A stretch of DNA of 47,557 nucleotides from Firmicutes bacterium UBA5388 (GTDB lineage: Bacteria > Bacillota > UBA4882 > UBA10575). The notes under the pieces were generated by a model. The model saw only the letters and a list, made by a program, of their open reading frames with translations. It was not told the DNA's origin and ran no database searches. Both the position numbers and the translations under genes were made by a program. Below, piece by piece: positions 23,495 to 33,092 of this stretch; the first letter of the stretch is position 1; every line of letters begins with the position of its first letter. Location of the stretch: positions 833 through 48,389 of the forward strand of contig DHOO01000057.1 of assembly GCA_002409975.1 (NCBI GenBank), written 5' to 3'.

Positions 23495-24436
23495 ATGGAA
23501 AGCATTCCACAATTGCCAAGATTGGGTAGAGAAGTAAAAAGACATGGACATGTTTCTTCAAAAAATAGATATGGGTGGTTTTTCATCTCCTTTTCCTTAA
23601 TAATCCTTGGTGTATTTATGCTCTATCCGATTATAAGTTCATTATATATGTCGACGATGTCCTCAAGAGGAATGATTCAACGATACGTCGGTTTAGGAAA
23701 TTATTTTAAGCTAGTTAAAGACTCGGTGTTTTTGCAGGCGCTAAAAAATACTTTGATCTTCTTTATCATCCAAGTTCCGATTATGCTCTTTCTAGCTTTA
23801 GTCATCGCTTCGTTATTAAATGACAAGTCAATCAAATTTAGAGGCGTTTTTAGAACAGGGATCTTTCTTCCTGCGGTTACCTCTTTGGTTACATATGCCG
23901 TACTATTTAAGATGATGTTTAGCTTGGATGGGTTCATTAATAAGACTCTTCTGGCGATGCGCCTAATTAGCCAACCGGTTCCCTGGTTGATAGATCCGTT
24001 CTGGGCTAAAATTACGGTCATGATTGCTTTGACTTGGCGATGGACAGGGTATAACATGGTTTTTTATCTTTCCGGACTACAAAATATTCCTGATGAACTT
24101 TATGAAGCGGCAGAAATTGACGGGGCAAATAAGCTACGGCAGTTTATGTACATAACAGTTCCCATTTTAAAACCGATTATCTTATTTACCGCCATTACCT
24201 CGACCATTGGTACATTGCAACTGTTTGATGAACCGACAAGTTTATCCTCAACTGTAGATACAGCAGCTACCATCGGACCGGCAAATTCGTTGCTGACGAT
24301 GTCAGTCTATATTTATAACTTATGTTTTAAGTATATGCCCAACTTTGGATATGCCTCTACCGTAGCTTACGTCATCGTAATCTTGGTGGCGATCCTCTCT
24401 ATAATTCAGTTTAAATTGGTAGGTGATAAGAGATGA
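23495..24436 (+). CDS. CUT1-type ABC permease, MalF-like (313 aa)
   Basis: Six membrane segments and EAA loop (ELYEAAEIDGANKLRQFMYITVPILKP) place it as the first permease of the sugar importer. ATG at 23495 is used because AAGGTGA is 8 bases upstream; the longer frame from 23453 runs through the terminator. The start of the next permease overlaps the stop by 4 bases, implying coupled translation. Confidence 0.92.
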   Translation: MESIPQLPRLGREVKRHGHVSSKNRYGWFFISFSLIILGVFMLYPIISSLYMSTMSSRGMIQRYVGLGNYFKLVKDSVFLQALKNTLIFFIIQVPIMLFLALVIASLLNDKSIKFRGVFRTGIFLPAVTSLVTYAVLFKMMFSLDGFINKTLLAMRLISQPVPWLIDPFWAKITVMIALTWRWTGYNMVFYLSGLQNIPDELYEAAEIDGANKLRQFMYITVPILKPIILFTAITSTIGTLQLFDEPTSLSSTVDTAATIGPANSLLTMSVYIYNLCFKYMPNFGYASTVAYVIVILVAILSIIQFKLVGDKR

Positions 24437-25248
24437 AAGGAAAATATGGACTCGTAAAAATATTCCAGTATGCTTTTCTTACCATTGCGTTTATTATAGC
24501 CGTCTTCCCATTTTATTGGATGGTAGTAGGGACAACAAATAGTGCGTTGGATATCATCAAAGGTAAAATAACTTTTGGGGACCAACTTTTTCATAACTTC
24601 AAAACCCTTTTTACAAAGTATGATGTGGTAAGGATCTTTTTGAATTCATTAAAAATATCAATTTTAACCGTAATTGGACAATTGGTTATCTCCTCTATGG
24701 CAGGCTATGGTTTTGAGTTGTTTACTTCAAGGACGCGGGAAAAAGTCTACGGGGTAGTAATCATGACCATGATGGTTCCTTTTGCGGCGTTAATGATTCC
24801 TCTTTTTAAATTGATTGTCAAATTAAATTTGCTAGATACGCACGCAGGGTTAATATTGACGACGTTGGCTTCAGTATTTCTAATCTTTTTTTTCCGGCAG
24901 AGCTTTAAGTCATTTCCCAAAGAGATTATTCAGGCCGCCCGGGTGGATGGAGCGGGTGAATTACGGATCTTCTATTCCATAGTTGTGCCTTCTATGAAAG
25001 CAACCTATGCGGCGGCGGCAATTTATTCCTTTATGACTAGCTGGAATGGGTATATGTGGCCACTGATCGTTTTACAGAGCAATCAAAATAAAACTATGCA
25101 GTTACTGATTTCTACTATGTCCTCGGCATACTTCCCAGAGTATGGTCTGATCATGGTAGCTATTATGCTCTCCACCTTACCGATGATTATTATTTTCTTT
25201 CGATTACAAAACTATTTTGTACAAGGGATCACTGGATCATTAAGATAG
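24433..25248 (+). CDS. CUT1-type ABC permease, MalG-like (271 aa)
   Basis: Second permease, overlapping the first by ATGA. EAA loop: EIIQAARVDGAGELRIFYSIVVPSMKA. It has six membrane segments, and the end FVQGITGSLR is typical of MalG-type proteins that import oligosaccharides. Followed after 16 bases by the glycosidase gene. Confidence 0.92.
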   Translation: MKGKYGLVKIFQYAFLTIAFIIAVFPFYWMVVGTTNSALDIIKGKITFGDQLFHNFKTLFTKYDVVRIFLNSLKISILTVIGQLVISSMAGYGFELFTSRTREKVYGVVIMTMMVPFAALMIPLFKLIVKLNLLDTHAGLILTTLASVFLIFFFRQSFKSFPKEIIQAARVDGAGELRIFYSIVVPSMKATYAAAAIYSFMTSWNGYMWPLIVLQSNQNKTMQLLISTMSSAYFPEYGLIMVAIMLSTLPMIIIFFRLQNYFVQGITGSLR

Positions 25249-25264
25249 TAATAGGAGAAAGCGG

Positions 25265-27514
25265 ATGAGAAAAATTATTGAGATTAACAATGGATGGTAC
25301 TATAAATCGGATTATCAAAGTGGTCTGGAACTGCAGGATGATCTAGAGGGATTTGAAAAGATAAACTTGCCGCATACAAACATAGAAGTACCTTATAATT
25401 ACTTTGATGAAGAGATGTTTCAATTTACATCGTGCTATAAATACCCCCTCAATATTCCTAAAGAATTTAAAAATAAGATTATATACCTTCATTTTGAGGG
25501 AGTTATGGCTTACGCTCGGGTATACTTAAATGGCCATTTATTAGGAGAACATAAAGGCGGGTATACGCCTTTTCGGATCAGGATTGATCAGGCATATTCG
25601 TTTGAAACGGAAACGAATATGCTAACAGTGATAGTCGATTCCACTGAATTAGAAGGGATACCACCTTTTGGCGGCCAGATCGATTATTTAACTTATGGCG
25701 GGATTTACCGGGAAGTGAGCCTCGGTATTTATGACGATCTTTTGATCAAAAATATCAAGGTTGAAACCGAAGATGTTTTGAAGGCTGAAAAAAGTGTAAG
25801 GGTTAAGGTGTTCTTGGAAAATGGGCGTCATGTAAAAGGAAACGGCTCGTTTCAGATTGTGATTAAGGAGACTGGTGAGCGAGTGGTTCATATTAAATCT
25901 TTTGATGTTCAGATTGACCCAGAGCATGATGCTTGGGAATTTACTTTGGATGGTCTAAAAGACATTAAGTTATGGAGTTTGGATCAACCGAATTTGTATG
26001 AGATTTTGGTAGAGCTTACGCTTGATGACCATACCGATCAATATTGCGACCGAATTGGCTTTCGAAAAGCCGAATTTAAGGAAGATGGATTTTACCTTAA
26101 TGGTGAGAGACTGAAAATTATTGGTTTAAACAGACATCAATCCTATCCTTATGTGGGTTACGCCATGCCTAAACGGGTACAGGAAAAAGATGCTGACATT
26201 TTAAAAAACGAGTTACATGTTAATATGGTTCGAACTTCCCATTATTCTCAATCCAAACATTTTTTGAATAGATGTGATCAGCTTGGGCTCCTGGTCTTTG
26301 AAGAGCTTCCTGGATGGCAGCATCTGGGTGATGCCGGTTGGAAAGAGATCGCCAAAGAAAACCTCCGGGAAATGATTGAACGGGACTGGAACCATCCGTC
26401 GATTGTGATTTGGGGAGTCCGGGTTAATGAATCCCGGGATGATGACGAATTTTACGCGGAGACCAATCGCATCGCTAAGCAATTAGATCCTACCCGGCAG
26501 ACCGGAGGAGTGAGATACATCACCGGGAGTAATCTTTTGGAAGATGTGTATACTTTTAATGATTTTATCCATAACGGAGAAGAAAAGCCCCTTCGAGACC
26601 AGCAAGAAGTGACCGGCTTGTCTCATAAAGTTCCGTATCTGGTAACGGAGTTTAATGGCCACATGTATCCAACGAAACGTTTTGACCAGGAAGAAAGGCA
26701 AATGGAACACTCTCTCCGTTATTTGCGGATTCTGAATGCGGCCGGACTTGATGATTCTATTTCCGGAACGATCGGCTGGTGTGCTTTTGATTATAATACC
26801 CATAAAGATTTCGGATCGGGCGATCGCATCTGCTATCATGGAGTGATGGATATGTTCCGGATCCCTAAATTCGCTTCTTATGTATATAAGTCGCAGATTT
26901 CGCCGGAAATTGAGCCGGTTTTGGAGCCGGTCACCTTCTGGGCACGGGGAGAAAGGAGCATTGGCGGGGTAATTCCGCTGGTTATCTATACAAACTGTGA
27001 TTATCTTCAACTCCAATTTGGCAAGGAGAAACTGGAGGAGAAAATATATCCTGAGAAGGATGAGTATAAAGGGGTTCCTTATCCGCCGGTTATTATCGAC
27101 TGTTCAGCAATAAATCCTGAAGTGGTGGGCGCTTGGGGCTTGACCTGGGAGGATGCGGTCATTACTGGTTATTATCGGGATCAAGCCATCATAGAAAAGC
27201 GGTTTTGTAAAAATCCGCTTCCCACCGAATTATTCGTCACCGCGGATGATTTAACCCTCGACTCTTCCCAGAAAGATGCGACAAGAATCATTATTAAAGT
27301 ATTGGACCAATGTGGGAACTTACTCCCCTTTATCGATGAGATTATTAAACTGGAGTTGAATGGTCCCGGTCGCTTGCAAGGCCCCAAAGAAGTGGTGGTT
27401 AAAGGCGGTGCGATCGCGGTTTGGGTGGAAACCATAAATGAGGCTGGCAGGATCGATGTTATAATCTGCTCTCAGTCTTTAGGAGAAAAAAGGGTTAGTA
27501 TTGAAGCAAAATAA
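25265..27514 (+). CDS. Glycoside hydrolase family 2 protein, beta-galactosidase/glucuronidase-like (749 aa)
   Basis: Retaining beta-glycosidase. An N-terminal jelly-roll (about 1-160, with YLHFEGVMAYARVYLNGHLLGEHKGGYTPF split across strands), an Ig-like domain (about 165-270) and a TIM barrel (about 275-560) follow the GH2 order, with a C-terminal beta domain. The acid/base Glu is E389 (IWGVRVNES) and the nucleophile E462 (LVTEFNGH). No signal peptide, so it acts on imported sugar. The context of an oligosaccharide importer supports intracellular cleavage of a beta-galactoside, beta-glucuronide or related sugar. AGGAG precedes the ATG. Confidence 0.92.
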   Translation: MRKIIEINNGWYYKSDYQSGLELQDDLEGFEKINLPHTNIEVPYNYFDEEMFQFTSCYKYPLNIPKEFKNKIIYLHFEGVMAYARVYLNGHLLGEHKGGYTPFRIRIDQAYSFETETNMLTVIVDSTELEGIPPFGGQIDYLTYGGIYREVSLGIYDDLLIKNIKVETEDVLKAEKSVRVKVFLENGRHVKGNGSFQIVIKETGERVVHIKSFDVQIDPEHDAWEFTLDGLKDIKLWSLDQPNLYEILVELTLDDHTDQYCDRIGFRKAEFKEDGFYLNGERLKIIGLNRHQSYPYVGYAMPKRVQEKDADILKNELHVNMVRTSHYSQSKHFLNRCDQLGLLVFEELPGWQHLGDAGWKEIAKENLREMIERDWNHPSIVIWGVRVNESRDDDEFYAETNRIAKQLDPTRQTGGVRYITGSNLLEDVYTFNDFIHNGEEKPLRDQQEVTGLSHKVPYLVTEFNGHMYPTKRFDQEERQMEHSLRYLRILNAAGLDDSISGTIGWCAFDYNTHKDFGSGDRICYHGVMDMFRIPKFASYVYKSQISPEIEPVLEPVTFWARGERSIGGVIPLVIYTNCDYLQLQFGKEKLEEKIYPEKDEYKGVPYPPVIIDCSAINPEVVGAWGLTWEDAVITGYYRDQAIIEKRFCKNPLPTELFVTADDLTLDSSQKDATRIIIKVLDQCGNLLPFIDEIIKLELNGPGRLQGPKEVVVKGGAIAVWVETINEAGRIDVIICSQSLGEKRVSIEAK

Positions 27515-27731
27515 GGTATAAATTGAAAACCAGCTTCTTCCACCTGGCTCTATAGTCCTTTCTCAAGCATCAGACTTACAGAGCCTTATGACATAGAATT
27601 CAGGCAAAAACTCAAAATCGATGAGATTATTATCGTATAAAAAAGGACTTTTATTCCTGAAAATAGAATCTTTTAACATCTATTTTTTTAAGGAAAGCAA
27701 TGCCGCTGATCTTTTTTGCTCTTTAAAACGA

Positions 27732-27765
27732 GATAAAGCCAACCTGATAAAAGGTCGGCTTTATC
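27732..27765 (+). terminator. Stem-loop after the glycoside operon
   Basis: GATAAAGCC-A-ACCT pairs with AGGT-C-GGCTTTATC around GATAAA. No T-run follows, so it may be a 3' stabiliser rather than a true terminator. The rest of 27515-27817 shows no gene. Confidence 0.55.
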
Positions 27766-27817
27766 CACATAGTAGACGATAAATAAAAGCCCAGTTCTAA
27801 TTCATGGAGGCTTAAAA

Positions 27818-28636
27818 GTGAGAGTGGCGCAGGGAATTCTTAGTGAAGGGAAAGATGGTAGAATGCAAACAGCGATTGAATTGAGGGTTAAAGATAAAAC
27901 ATTACGTGGGATGTATCACCGCCCTGGTGAAGAGGGAAAATATCCAACAGTGGTTCTGTTTCACGGTTTTACCGGAAATAAGCTGGAACCGCATCGTATC
28001 TTTCTTAAATTATCTCGTTTGTTGACAGCTGAGGGTTTGGCCGTAATTAGGTTCGATTTCTCTGGTTCCGGTGAAAGTGACGGTGATTTTGAAGAGATGA
28101 CCTTCAGCACTGAGGTGTTTGAAGCGGAGCAAATCCTGGAGTTTGTTAAAAAATTACCGACATCTGATCCGAAAAATATTGGAGTGGCCGGGTTAAGCAT
28201 GGGAGGGGCGGTGGCTTCGGTTTTGGCGGGAACCCGCCCTTTAGCTGTTAAAGCTTTGGTTCTCTGGTCGGCGGCGGGGATTGATACGATTGCCGGTATC
28301 TACCGGAGTAAAGAAGATTGTGAAGCTTTCCCATGTAATCAACAGAAAAATATTGATATTGGCGGCCTGTGGCTAAACCATCGTTTCTATGAAGATTTAG
28401 CTAATTGGAACACCTATGAGACGGTGAAAAGCTATCCTGGGCCGGTCTTAATCTTACACGGGACCGCAGATCAGACCGTGCCTCCAACTACAGCGGAAAA
28501 ATACCAAGCGGCTCTTTCTGGGCGGGCGAAGTTGATCTATGTGGAGGAAGCTGATCATACTTATAACCGTCATGACTGGGAAGAGCAAGTTTTGGCGGAG
28601 ACCGTGACTTTTTTACGAGAAAACTTACATAAATAA
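27818..28636 (+). CDS. Alpha/beta hydrolase, acyl esterase-like (272 aa)
   Basis: Serine hydrolase of the dienelactone-hydrolase/BAAT-like group. VLFHGFTGNK forms the oxyanion strand; S127 (GLSMGG), D218 (HGTADQTVP) and H247 (EADHTYN) form the triad. No signal peptide, so cytoplasmic. GTG at 27818 is favoured by GGAGG 7 bases upstream; an internal ATG at 27863 has no such site. Likely an esterase, possibly cinnamoyl/feruloyl-type given sequence style and the neighbouring sugar operon, but substrate is unproven. Confidence 0.88.
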   Translation: MRVAQGILSEGKDGRMQTAIELRVKDKTLRGMYHRPGEEGKYPTVVLFHGFTGNKLEPHRIFLKLSRLLTAEGLAVIRFDFSGSGESDGDFEEMTFSTEVFEAEQILEFVKKLPTSDPKNIGVAGLSMGGAVASVLAGTRPLAVKALVLWSAAGIDTIAGIYRSKEDCEAFPCNQQKNIDIGGLWLNHRFYEDLANWNTYETVKSYPGPVLILHGTADQTVPPTTAEKYQAALSGRAKLIYVEEADHTYNRHDWEEQVLAETVTFLRENLHK

Positions 28637-28746
28637 AGTAATTTCTCAATCATTCATCTTGCGTGTTGCCGGAAGGACTGGGTATTGAGTTGTTTGTATT
28701 AAATCTTTACAATGGTAGGGAAGAAATTAAAAGGAGGAAAGTATTA

Positions 28747-28818
28747 ATGCCACATATTATCGCCAGCGAAGACACTTTATATAAAAAACCGGGGTATAGG
28801 CCGGAGGGAATCGATTGA
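28747..28818 (+). pseudogene. Short frame with a perfect ribosome binding site, probable gene relic
   Basis: AAGGAGG lies just before ATG 28747, but the frame stops after 23 residues (MPHIIASEDTLYKKPGYRPEG). It looks like the start of a longer cytosolic protein cut short at TGA 28816. Family not recognised. Confidence 0.4.
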
Positions 28819-28845
28819 TATCTAAATAGTGGTTTTTCGGTTTAC

Positions 28846-28874
28846 TTGACATCTGCAGCAAGTTGTTTTATTAA
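28846..28874 (+). promoter_or_regulatory. Sigma-A type promoter of the HD-domain gene
   Basis: TTGACA (28846-28851), 17-base spacer, TATTAA (28869-28874), about 58 bases upstream of the ATG. Confidence 0.7.
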
Positions 28875-28932
28875 TATGAATTAGAGGAGTTGGCTTTAAC
28901 AATACCTTAAGCTAATGAAAGGGAGCATAGTT

Positions 28933-29508
28933 ATGAAAAAAGAGATCAATAGAGATGAAGCCCTAAGTTTGTTAAAAGAATATAATCAGGATGAGAGTCT
29001 GATTCGGCATGCGTTGGCAGTCGAAGCGGTGATGAGACATTTTGCCACGCTTTTTGGAGAAGACGTAGAAAAATGGGGAATAATCGGTTTAATTCATGAC
29101 TTAGACTATGAACGTTATCCAGAAGAACATTGTTCAAAAGTTAAGGAGATTTTAATGGAAGAGGGTTGGCCCGAAGAATATATTCATGCGGTGCAGAGTC
29201 ATGGTTGGGGGTTATGTTCTGAGGTTGAACCTGTTCATCGTATGGAAAAAGTCCTTTATACGATCGACGAATTAACCGGTCTAATTACTGCTGCTGCGCT
29301 GGTCAGACCGAGCAAGAGCCTACTGGATTTAGAAGTGAAATCGGTAAAGAAAAAATGGAGGGATAAGGCCTTTGCCGCGGGAGTGAACCGTGAAGTGATC
29401 ACAGAGGGCGCCGAGAGAATGGGGATGGACTTAAATGAAGTGATTAAAGAAACGATAGCGGGTATGCGGACAGTGGCCGCTGAAATTGGTTTAAAAGGTA
29501 ATCTATGA
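28933..29508 (+). CDS. HD-superfamily phosphohydrolase (HDIG type, 191 aa)
   Basis: Metal-dependent phosphohydrolase. The metal ligands are visible: H36-equivalent in LIRHALAVEAVM, the HD pair in GLIHDLDYERYPEEH, and HGWG. ATG at 28933 (GGGAG upstream) is preferred to the earlier ATG/GTG in-frame at 28915. Stand-alone HD proteins of this size in Bacillota act on nucleotides or small phosphoesters; the substrate here is unknown. It has its own promoter at 28846-28874. Confidence 0.9.
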   Translation: MKKEINRDEALSLLKEYNQDESLIRHALAVEAVMRHFATLFGEDVEKWGIIGLIHDLDYERYPEEHCSKVKEILMEEGWPEEYIHAVQSHGWGLCSEVEPVHRMEKVLYTIDELTGLITAAALVRPSKSLLDLEVKSVKKKWRDKAFAAGVNREVITEGAERMGMDLNEVIKETIAGMRTVAAEIGLKGNL

Positions 29509-29578
29509 AAAACCAGCAAAGCTGGCTGGCCTGACCTCCTTTTAACTGAACCTGGGTTCTATAACAACTAATCTAAGA

Positions 29579-30730
29579 TTGGGGCTTCGTGAAATAGAAA
29601 AAACGATATACAATAACCTATTAAAACATAGTTTTTGGGGTAATTTTGATTCCGGTGTGATTGCGATTTTTCTCTCTTTTTATCTTTGGGATAAAACGGA
29701 AAATATGTTCACAGTGGCGATTGCTTTTACTATTCCCATTATTATAAATACGGTTATTGATTATTATTTTTCGGATTTAAGTGATAGATCGAGTCGGGTG
29801 AAATTAATCATTATCGGCAATATTGGCTCCGCTCTTTTTTTAAGTTTCTATGGGTTGGCTAAAAATATCTATCTTTTGTATGGTTTTATCTTCTTTAAAT
29901 CATTGTTTGCCAAATTGTATCAAAGTTCATTAGAACCTTATGTAAGAGAGGCGATTAGGGAGAATGCATACCAGGATTTTCTTGCTAAAGAAAATCTTAA
30001 AATTAGTGTAGGAGCCTCAGTCGGTGGTTTTGCTTTAATGTTTTTATATATTTATACGGAGAGTATTCCCTTGGTCTTTATTGTTTCGGGTTTAATAGAA
30101 TTATTTTCAACTATTTATCTGTTAAGACTCGAAAACATATTGGTTGAAAAGAGGAAAGAGAAAGAAGAGCCGCTCGATTTGAATCGGCTTAAAAATATTA
30201 CTTGGCTTTACACGATTAAAGCGCTAGCGATTGCTTTAATCACCAATCGTATGATTATCTTTTTACATGAACAGTATCAAGTAAAGATTCAAGATATCGG
30301 TTTGATTTTCTTTCTTGTTTATGGAATTTCCAATATAGTCGCCGCTAGAATCTACACCCTATTTAAAAGGATACCGTTAAAAATCATGTTTATTCTATCC
30401 CTTTTATTACAAGCTATTTTATTAGCCTTCTTTACACAAGTAGAAGAGTTGAAGATTATCATTGCTATTTGGTTCAGTTATGAGCTGACTTCTTCCGTGA
30501 CTGAAATTTATGCCCGAGATCGAATTAACAGAAGCCTATTTACAGGTATCGGGAAGAGGTTATCTAAATTTAGAATAAGTCTGGCGCTAGGAAGCATTCT
30601 AGGGCAGCTGGCGGTCAGTCAAATATGGGAAAGAATCGGCGTCAACGAGAGTTTTTGTTTTTCCAGTATAGTATTGGCGCTCTTAGCGTTAATGATTACC
30701 TTCAAAAAAACTGGAGATCATCAGCTATGA
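29579..30730 (+). CDS. MFS-like multipass membrane protein (383 aa)
   Basis: About 11-12 hydrophobic segments in the layout of a major-facilitator transporter, with YYFSDLSDRSSRVKLIIIGNIGSALFL as the loop between segments 2 and 3 (G/D-x-x-x-D-R motif). Segment ends are Lys/Arg-rich inside. The only start in frame is TTG 29579, with no ribosome binding site, so the N-terminus is uncertain. Substrate unknown. Not related to the MFS at 30905 beyond fold; base composition is AT-rich like the surrounding chromosome. Confidence 0.75.
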   Translation: MGLREIEKTIYNNLLKHSFWGNFDSGVIAIFLSFYLWDKTENMFTVAIAFTIPIIINTVIDYYFSDLSDRSSRVKLIIIGNIGSALFLSFYGLAKNIYLLYGFIFFKSLFAKLYQSSLEPYVREAIRENAYQDFLAKENLKISVGASVGGFALMFLYIYTESIPLVFIVSGLIELFSTIYLLRLENILVEKRKEKEEPLDLNRLKNITWLYTIKALAIALITNRMIIFLHEQYQVKIQDIGLIFFLVYGISNIVAARIYTLFKRIPLKIMFILSLLLQAILLAFFTQVEELKIIIAIWFSYELTSSVTEIYARDRINRSLFTGIGKRLSKFRISLALGSILGQLAVSQIWERIGVNESFCFSSIVLALLALMITFKKTGDHQL

Positions 30731-30873
30731 GCCGAGCTACGAAAGATGCATCCCTAGAGAGAACCAGGCTATTTTGAATCTAGGAGAGAATAATTATGTA
30801 TATTAGGAGCGAGCGAGCACATAGGCTCATTGGCTCTATTTCCGGTAAACGAATCGAAGAAATTTTAGATTTT

Positions 30874-30901
30874 AAAAATTCCCTCGAAACAGAGGGAATT
30901 T
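30874..30901 (-). terminator. Intrinsic terminator of the GDPD-MFS unit
   Basis: On the minus strand AAATTCCCTC pairs with GAGGGAATTT around a 6-base loop and runs into TTTTTAAAA. Confidence 0.8.
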
Positions 30902-30904
30902 CTC

Positions 30905-32149
30905 TTAGGCGGCTGTATTTTGGCCAGCGGCTTCGCCCCGGCGCACACCCATGAGCATCAGGAAGGCCAGGACAAAAGCAACGGCAGCCATGGGGAACAT
31001 AGCCTTGCGAGAGGTGATGTCCATGGCAAAGCCAAAGACTGGGGGGGCAAGGATTGCTGCCAGCTGGGAGGAGAAATAGTAAAGTCCGGTATACAATCCC
31101 AGTCGCGCTACCGGAGCCATATCGGCTACCATGGGGAAGGAGTTGATGTTGACCAAGGCCCAAAAAAGGCCGCCGGTGGCCAGCAGAATTGCTGCTGTGG
31201 GCCAGGGCACTCCCACCATGGTGGATACACTCAGCATGATGAACATCCCCACGAGGCCCAGCATAATTGTTTTTTTGCGGCCAAAACGGCTGGCAATGAA
31301 GCCGCTAGGGATGGCCATGAGCAGGAAGGTCAGGGAGAAGTAAGTAAGGTACTGGGCGGCTGCATCCTTTTCCAGACCCCACACTTCAGTGCCATAGAGG
31401 GTGAAGTATGTTTCCACGCCATTCCAGCCGATGAACCAGAGGAAGATGGCGCCCAGGAGTAGTTTGGTGCTGGCTTCTTTTTCCCGTAAGACGGTGAGGA
31501 GGGCTTTGAAGATACCATCCTGCCGTTTGTCTGACTGGACAAATTCTTTTCGGGGTTCGCGGATGGTTATTAAGAGAACCAGGAGGACAATGATCATTAT
31601 GATACTGGCTACAGGGAAGTCGGTGTAGATATTGCCCTTTTCTTCGGTAAAGAGCGTGGTAAATACTCCGTAAAATGCAATGGAACCCAGACCGCCCATG
31701 AAGTTGACAATGCCGTTGGCCTTGCTGCGCAGGGGCGAGGGGGTCAGGTCTGGCATCAGGGCAATGGTAGGGGCCCGGAATGTCGCCATGGCAATATTCA
31801 TGATGACAATAACCGGAGTCAGGACCCAGATAGAAAAGTCAATATAAGGAATAGCAGCGAAGAAGATTGCGGCGATGGGCATCCCGAAGAGGAGGAAGGG
31901 CATTCTCCGGCCAATTCGGGTCCATGTCCTGTCACTGAGGGCGCCAATCAGGGGAATCAGGCTGATGGCGGCAATGTTGTCCAGGGTCATGATAATGCCA
32001 ACTTTGGTGTTGAGGTAGGAAACTCCTTCCATCAGAGATTCAAGAATCAGGGGCACGTAGGCGTTGTAAATGGCCCAGGTCAGAGAGATAACTCCAAAGC
32101 CCAGACCCAGAACAAAAATCTTTCCGTACGAGAAATTACTTCTGTTCAT
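30905..32149 (-). CDS. MFS transporter, SLC45/GPH-like (414 aa)
   Basis: Twelve-segment major facilitator with the loop LIPLIGALSDRTWTRIGRRMPFLLFGMP, the sugar:cation symporter/SLC45 signature. Residues APTIALMPDLTPSPLRSKANG are the second conserved loop of that group. It starts one base after the upstream glycerophosphodiesterase gene (AAGGAGA 5 bases before the ATG), so both are one transcript; it likely imports the diester that the enzyme hydrolyses, or exports a product. The gene pair is visibly richer in G+C and uses more G/C-ending codons than its neighbours, a sign of later acquisition. Confidence 0.88.
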   Translation of the reverse strand: MNRSNFSYGKIFVLGLGFGVISLTWAIYNAYVPLILESLMEGVSYLNTKVGIIMTLDNIAAISLIPLIGALSDRTWTRIGRRMPFLLFGMPIAAIFFAAIPYIDFSIWVLTPVIVIMNIAMATFRAPTIALMPDLTPSPLRSKANGIVNFMGGLGSIAFYGVFTTLFTEEKGNIYTDFPVASIIMIIVLLVLLITIREPRKEFVQSDKRQDGIFKALLTVLREKEASTKLLLGAIFLWFIGWNGVETYFTLYGTEVWGLEKDAAAQYLTYFSLTFLLMAIPSGFIASRFGRKKTIMLGLVGMFIMLSVSTMVGVPWPTAAILLATGGLFWALVNINSFPMVADMAPVARLGLYTGLYYFSSQLAAILAPPVFGFAMDITSRKAMFPMAAVAFVLAFLMLMGVRRGEAAGQNTAA

Positions 32150-32150
32150 G

Positions 32151-32876
32151 TTAATCTCCTTCCACTATATCTTTAAGGTCTTGGCAGCGATTGGTGATAA
32201 TTGCTGTTATTCCGCCCTTTGCCAGTGCAGTCATGAATTTGGGGTCATCAACGGTCCAAGCGTATATGGCCAGACCGTTCTGTTCGCAGCCCATGATGAT
32301 CTCGGGCTGAACCCCGTAAAACAGGGGGTGAATCGAGTAGCATCCCAGCTTCTTGGCATAGTCCCAGGGTTTATATAGCCCAGCCATGTAGAGGATGCCA
32401 ATGCGGACATCGGGGTTTATTTTTTTGCACTCTGCCAAACTGTAATGATTAAAGGATGAGATTAGAATATTTTCCTCCAGCTTGTACCGCTGAACGGTAT
32501 CCAGAACGGCCTTTTCGATGCCGGGATAGAAGATGACGCCGCTCTTGATTTCGATATTGATGTGCAGACCCGGAAACTCTGCCAGGACCTCCTCTAGAGT
32601 GGGAATGGGCTCCCCGGTAAATTTCCTGGAAAACCAAGTGCCGGCATCCAGTTCTCGGAGCTCAGCCAAGGTGTAGTCTTTAACCAAGCCTTGGCCGTCG
32701 GTGGTGCGGTCCAACTGCTCATCGTGGATGACCACCAGCCTACCGTCTTTGCTGAACTGAACATCCAGTTCCAGACCATCGGCGCCCAGGTCTACAGCCT
32801 TTTTGAAGGCAGCCATAGTGTTCTCAGGAGCAAGGGAACTTGCGCCCCGGTGGGCAATGTTTAAGGTGCGTGACAT
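32151..32876 (-). CDS. Glycerophosphodiester phosphodiesterase, second copy (241 aa)
   Basis: Catalytic residues are present: H9-R10 (IAHRGA), E36 and D38 (LELDVQFSKDG), H51 (VIHDEQLDRTTDG), NIEIK. ATG at 32876 is used because AAGGAGG is 7 bases upstream. It shares the PENTMAAF and DAGTWFS blocks with the 16107 copy but diverges elsewhere and sits in a G+C-richer unit with its own MFS transporter. Two GDPDs with two different importers suggest different diester substrates. Confidence 0.92.
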   Translation of the reverse strand: MSRTLNIAHRGASSLAPENTMAAFKKAVDLGADGLELDVQFSKDGRLVVIHDEQLDRTTDGQGLVKDYTLAELRELDAGTWFSRKFTGEPIPTLEEVLAEFPGLHINIEIKSGVIFYPGIEKAVLDTVQRYKLEENILISSFNHYSLAECKKINPDVRIGILYMAGLYKPWDYAKKLGCYSIHPLFYGVQPEIIMGCEQNGLAIYAWTVDDPKFMTALAKGGITAIITNRCQDLKDIVEGD

Positions 32877-33092
32877 ACACCCACCTCCTTTCATACAAGG
32901 TATATTCTGTCTGTCTGACACTTATCCCTGCTTTTTTAGACTAAGATTTTTACGCCATCGGGGACGCGTAAAACTATCTCAGCAGAGAATTGCCAAAACA
33001 AAAAGAACTGGCAGCTGACCAGCTCTTATGGTTTTTGTCAAGTTTTGCTTTATAAGCGGGGAGTCTTGGCGGTTGATATGAAGCTAAAGGTT

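Noticed and set aside
26483..27016. 177-codon minus-strand frame inside the GH2 gene
   Set aside because: Antisense of a gene with both catalytic residues; no ribosome binding site.
30920..31462. 180-codon plus-strand frame inside the MFS gene
   Set aside because: Antisense shadow of the well-supported minus-strand transporter; His/Gly-rich composition typical of out-of-frame reading.
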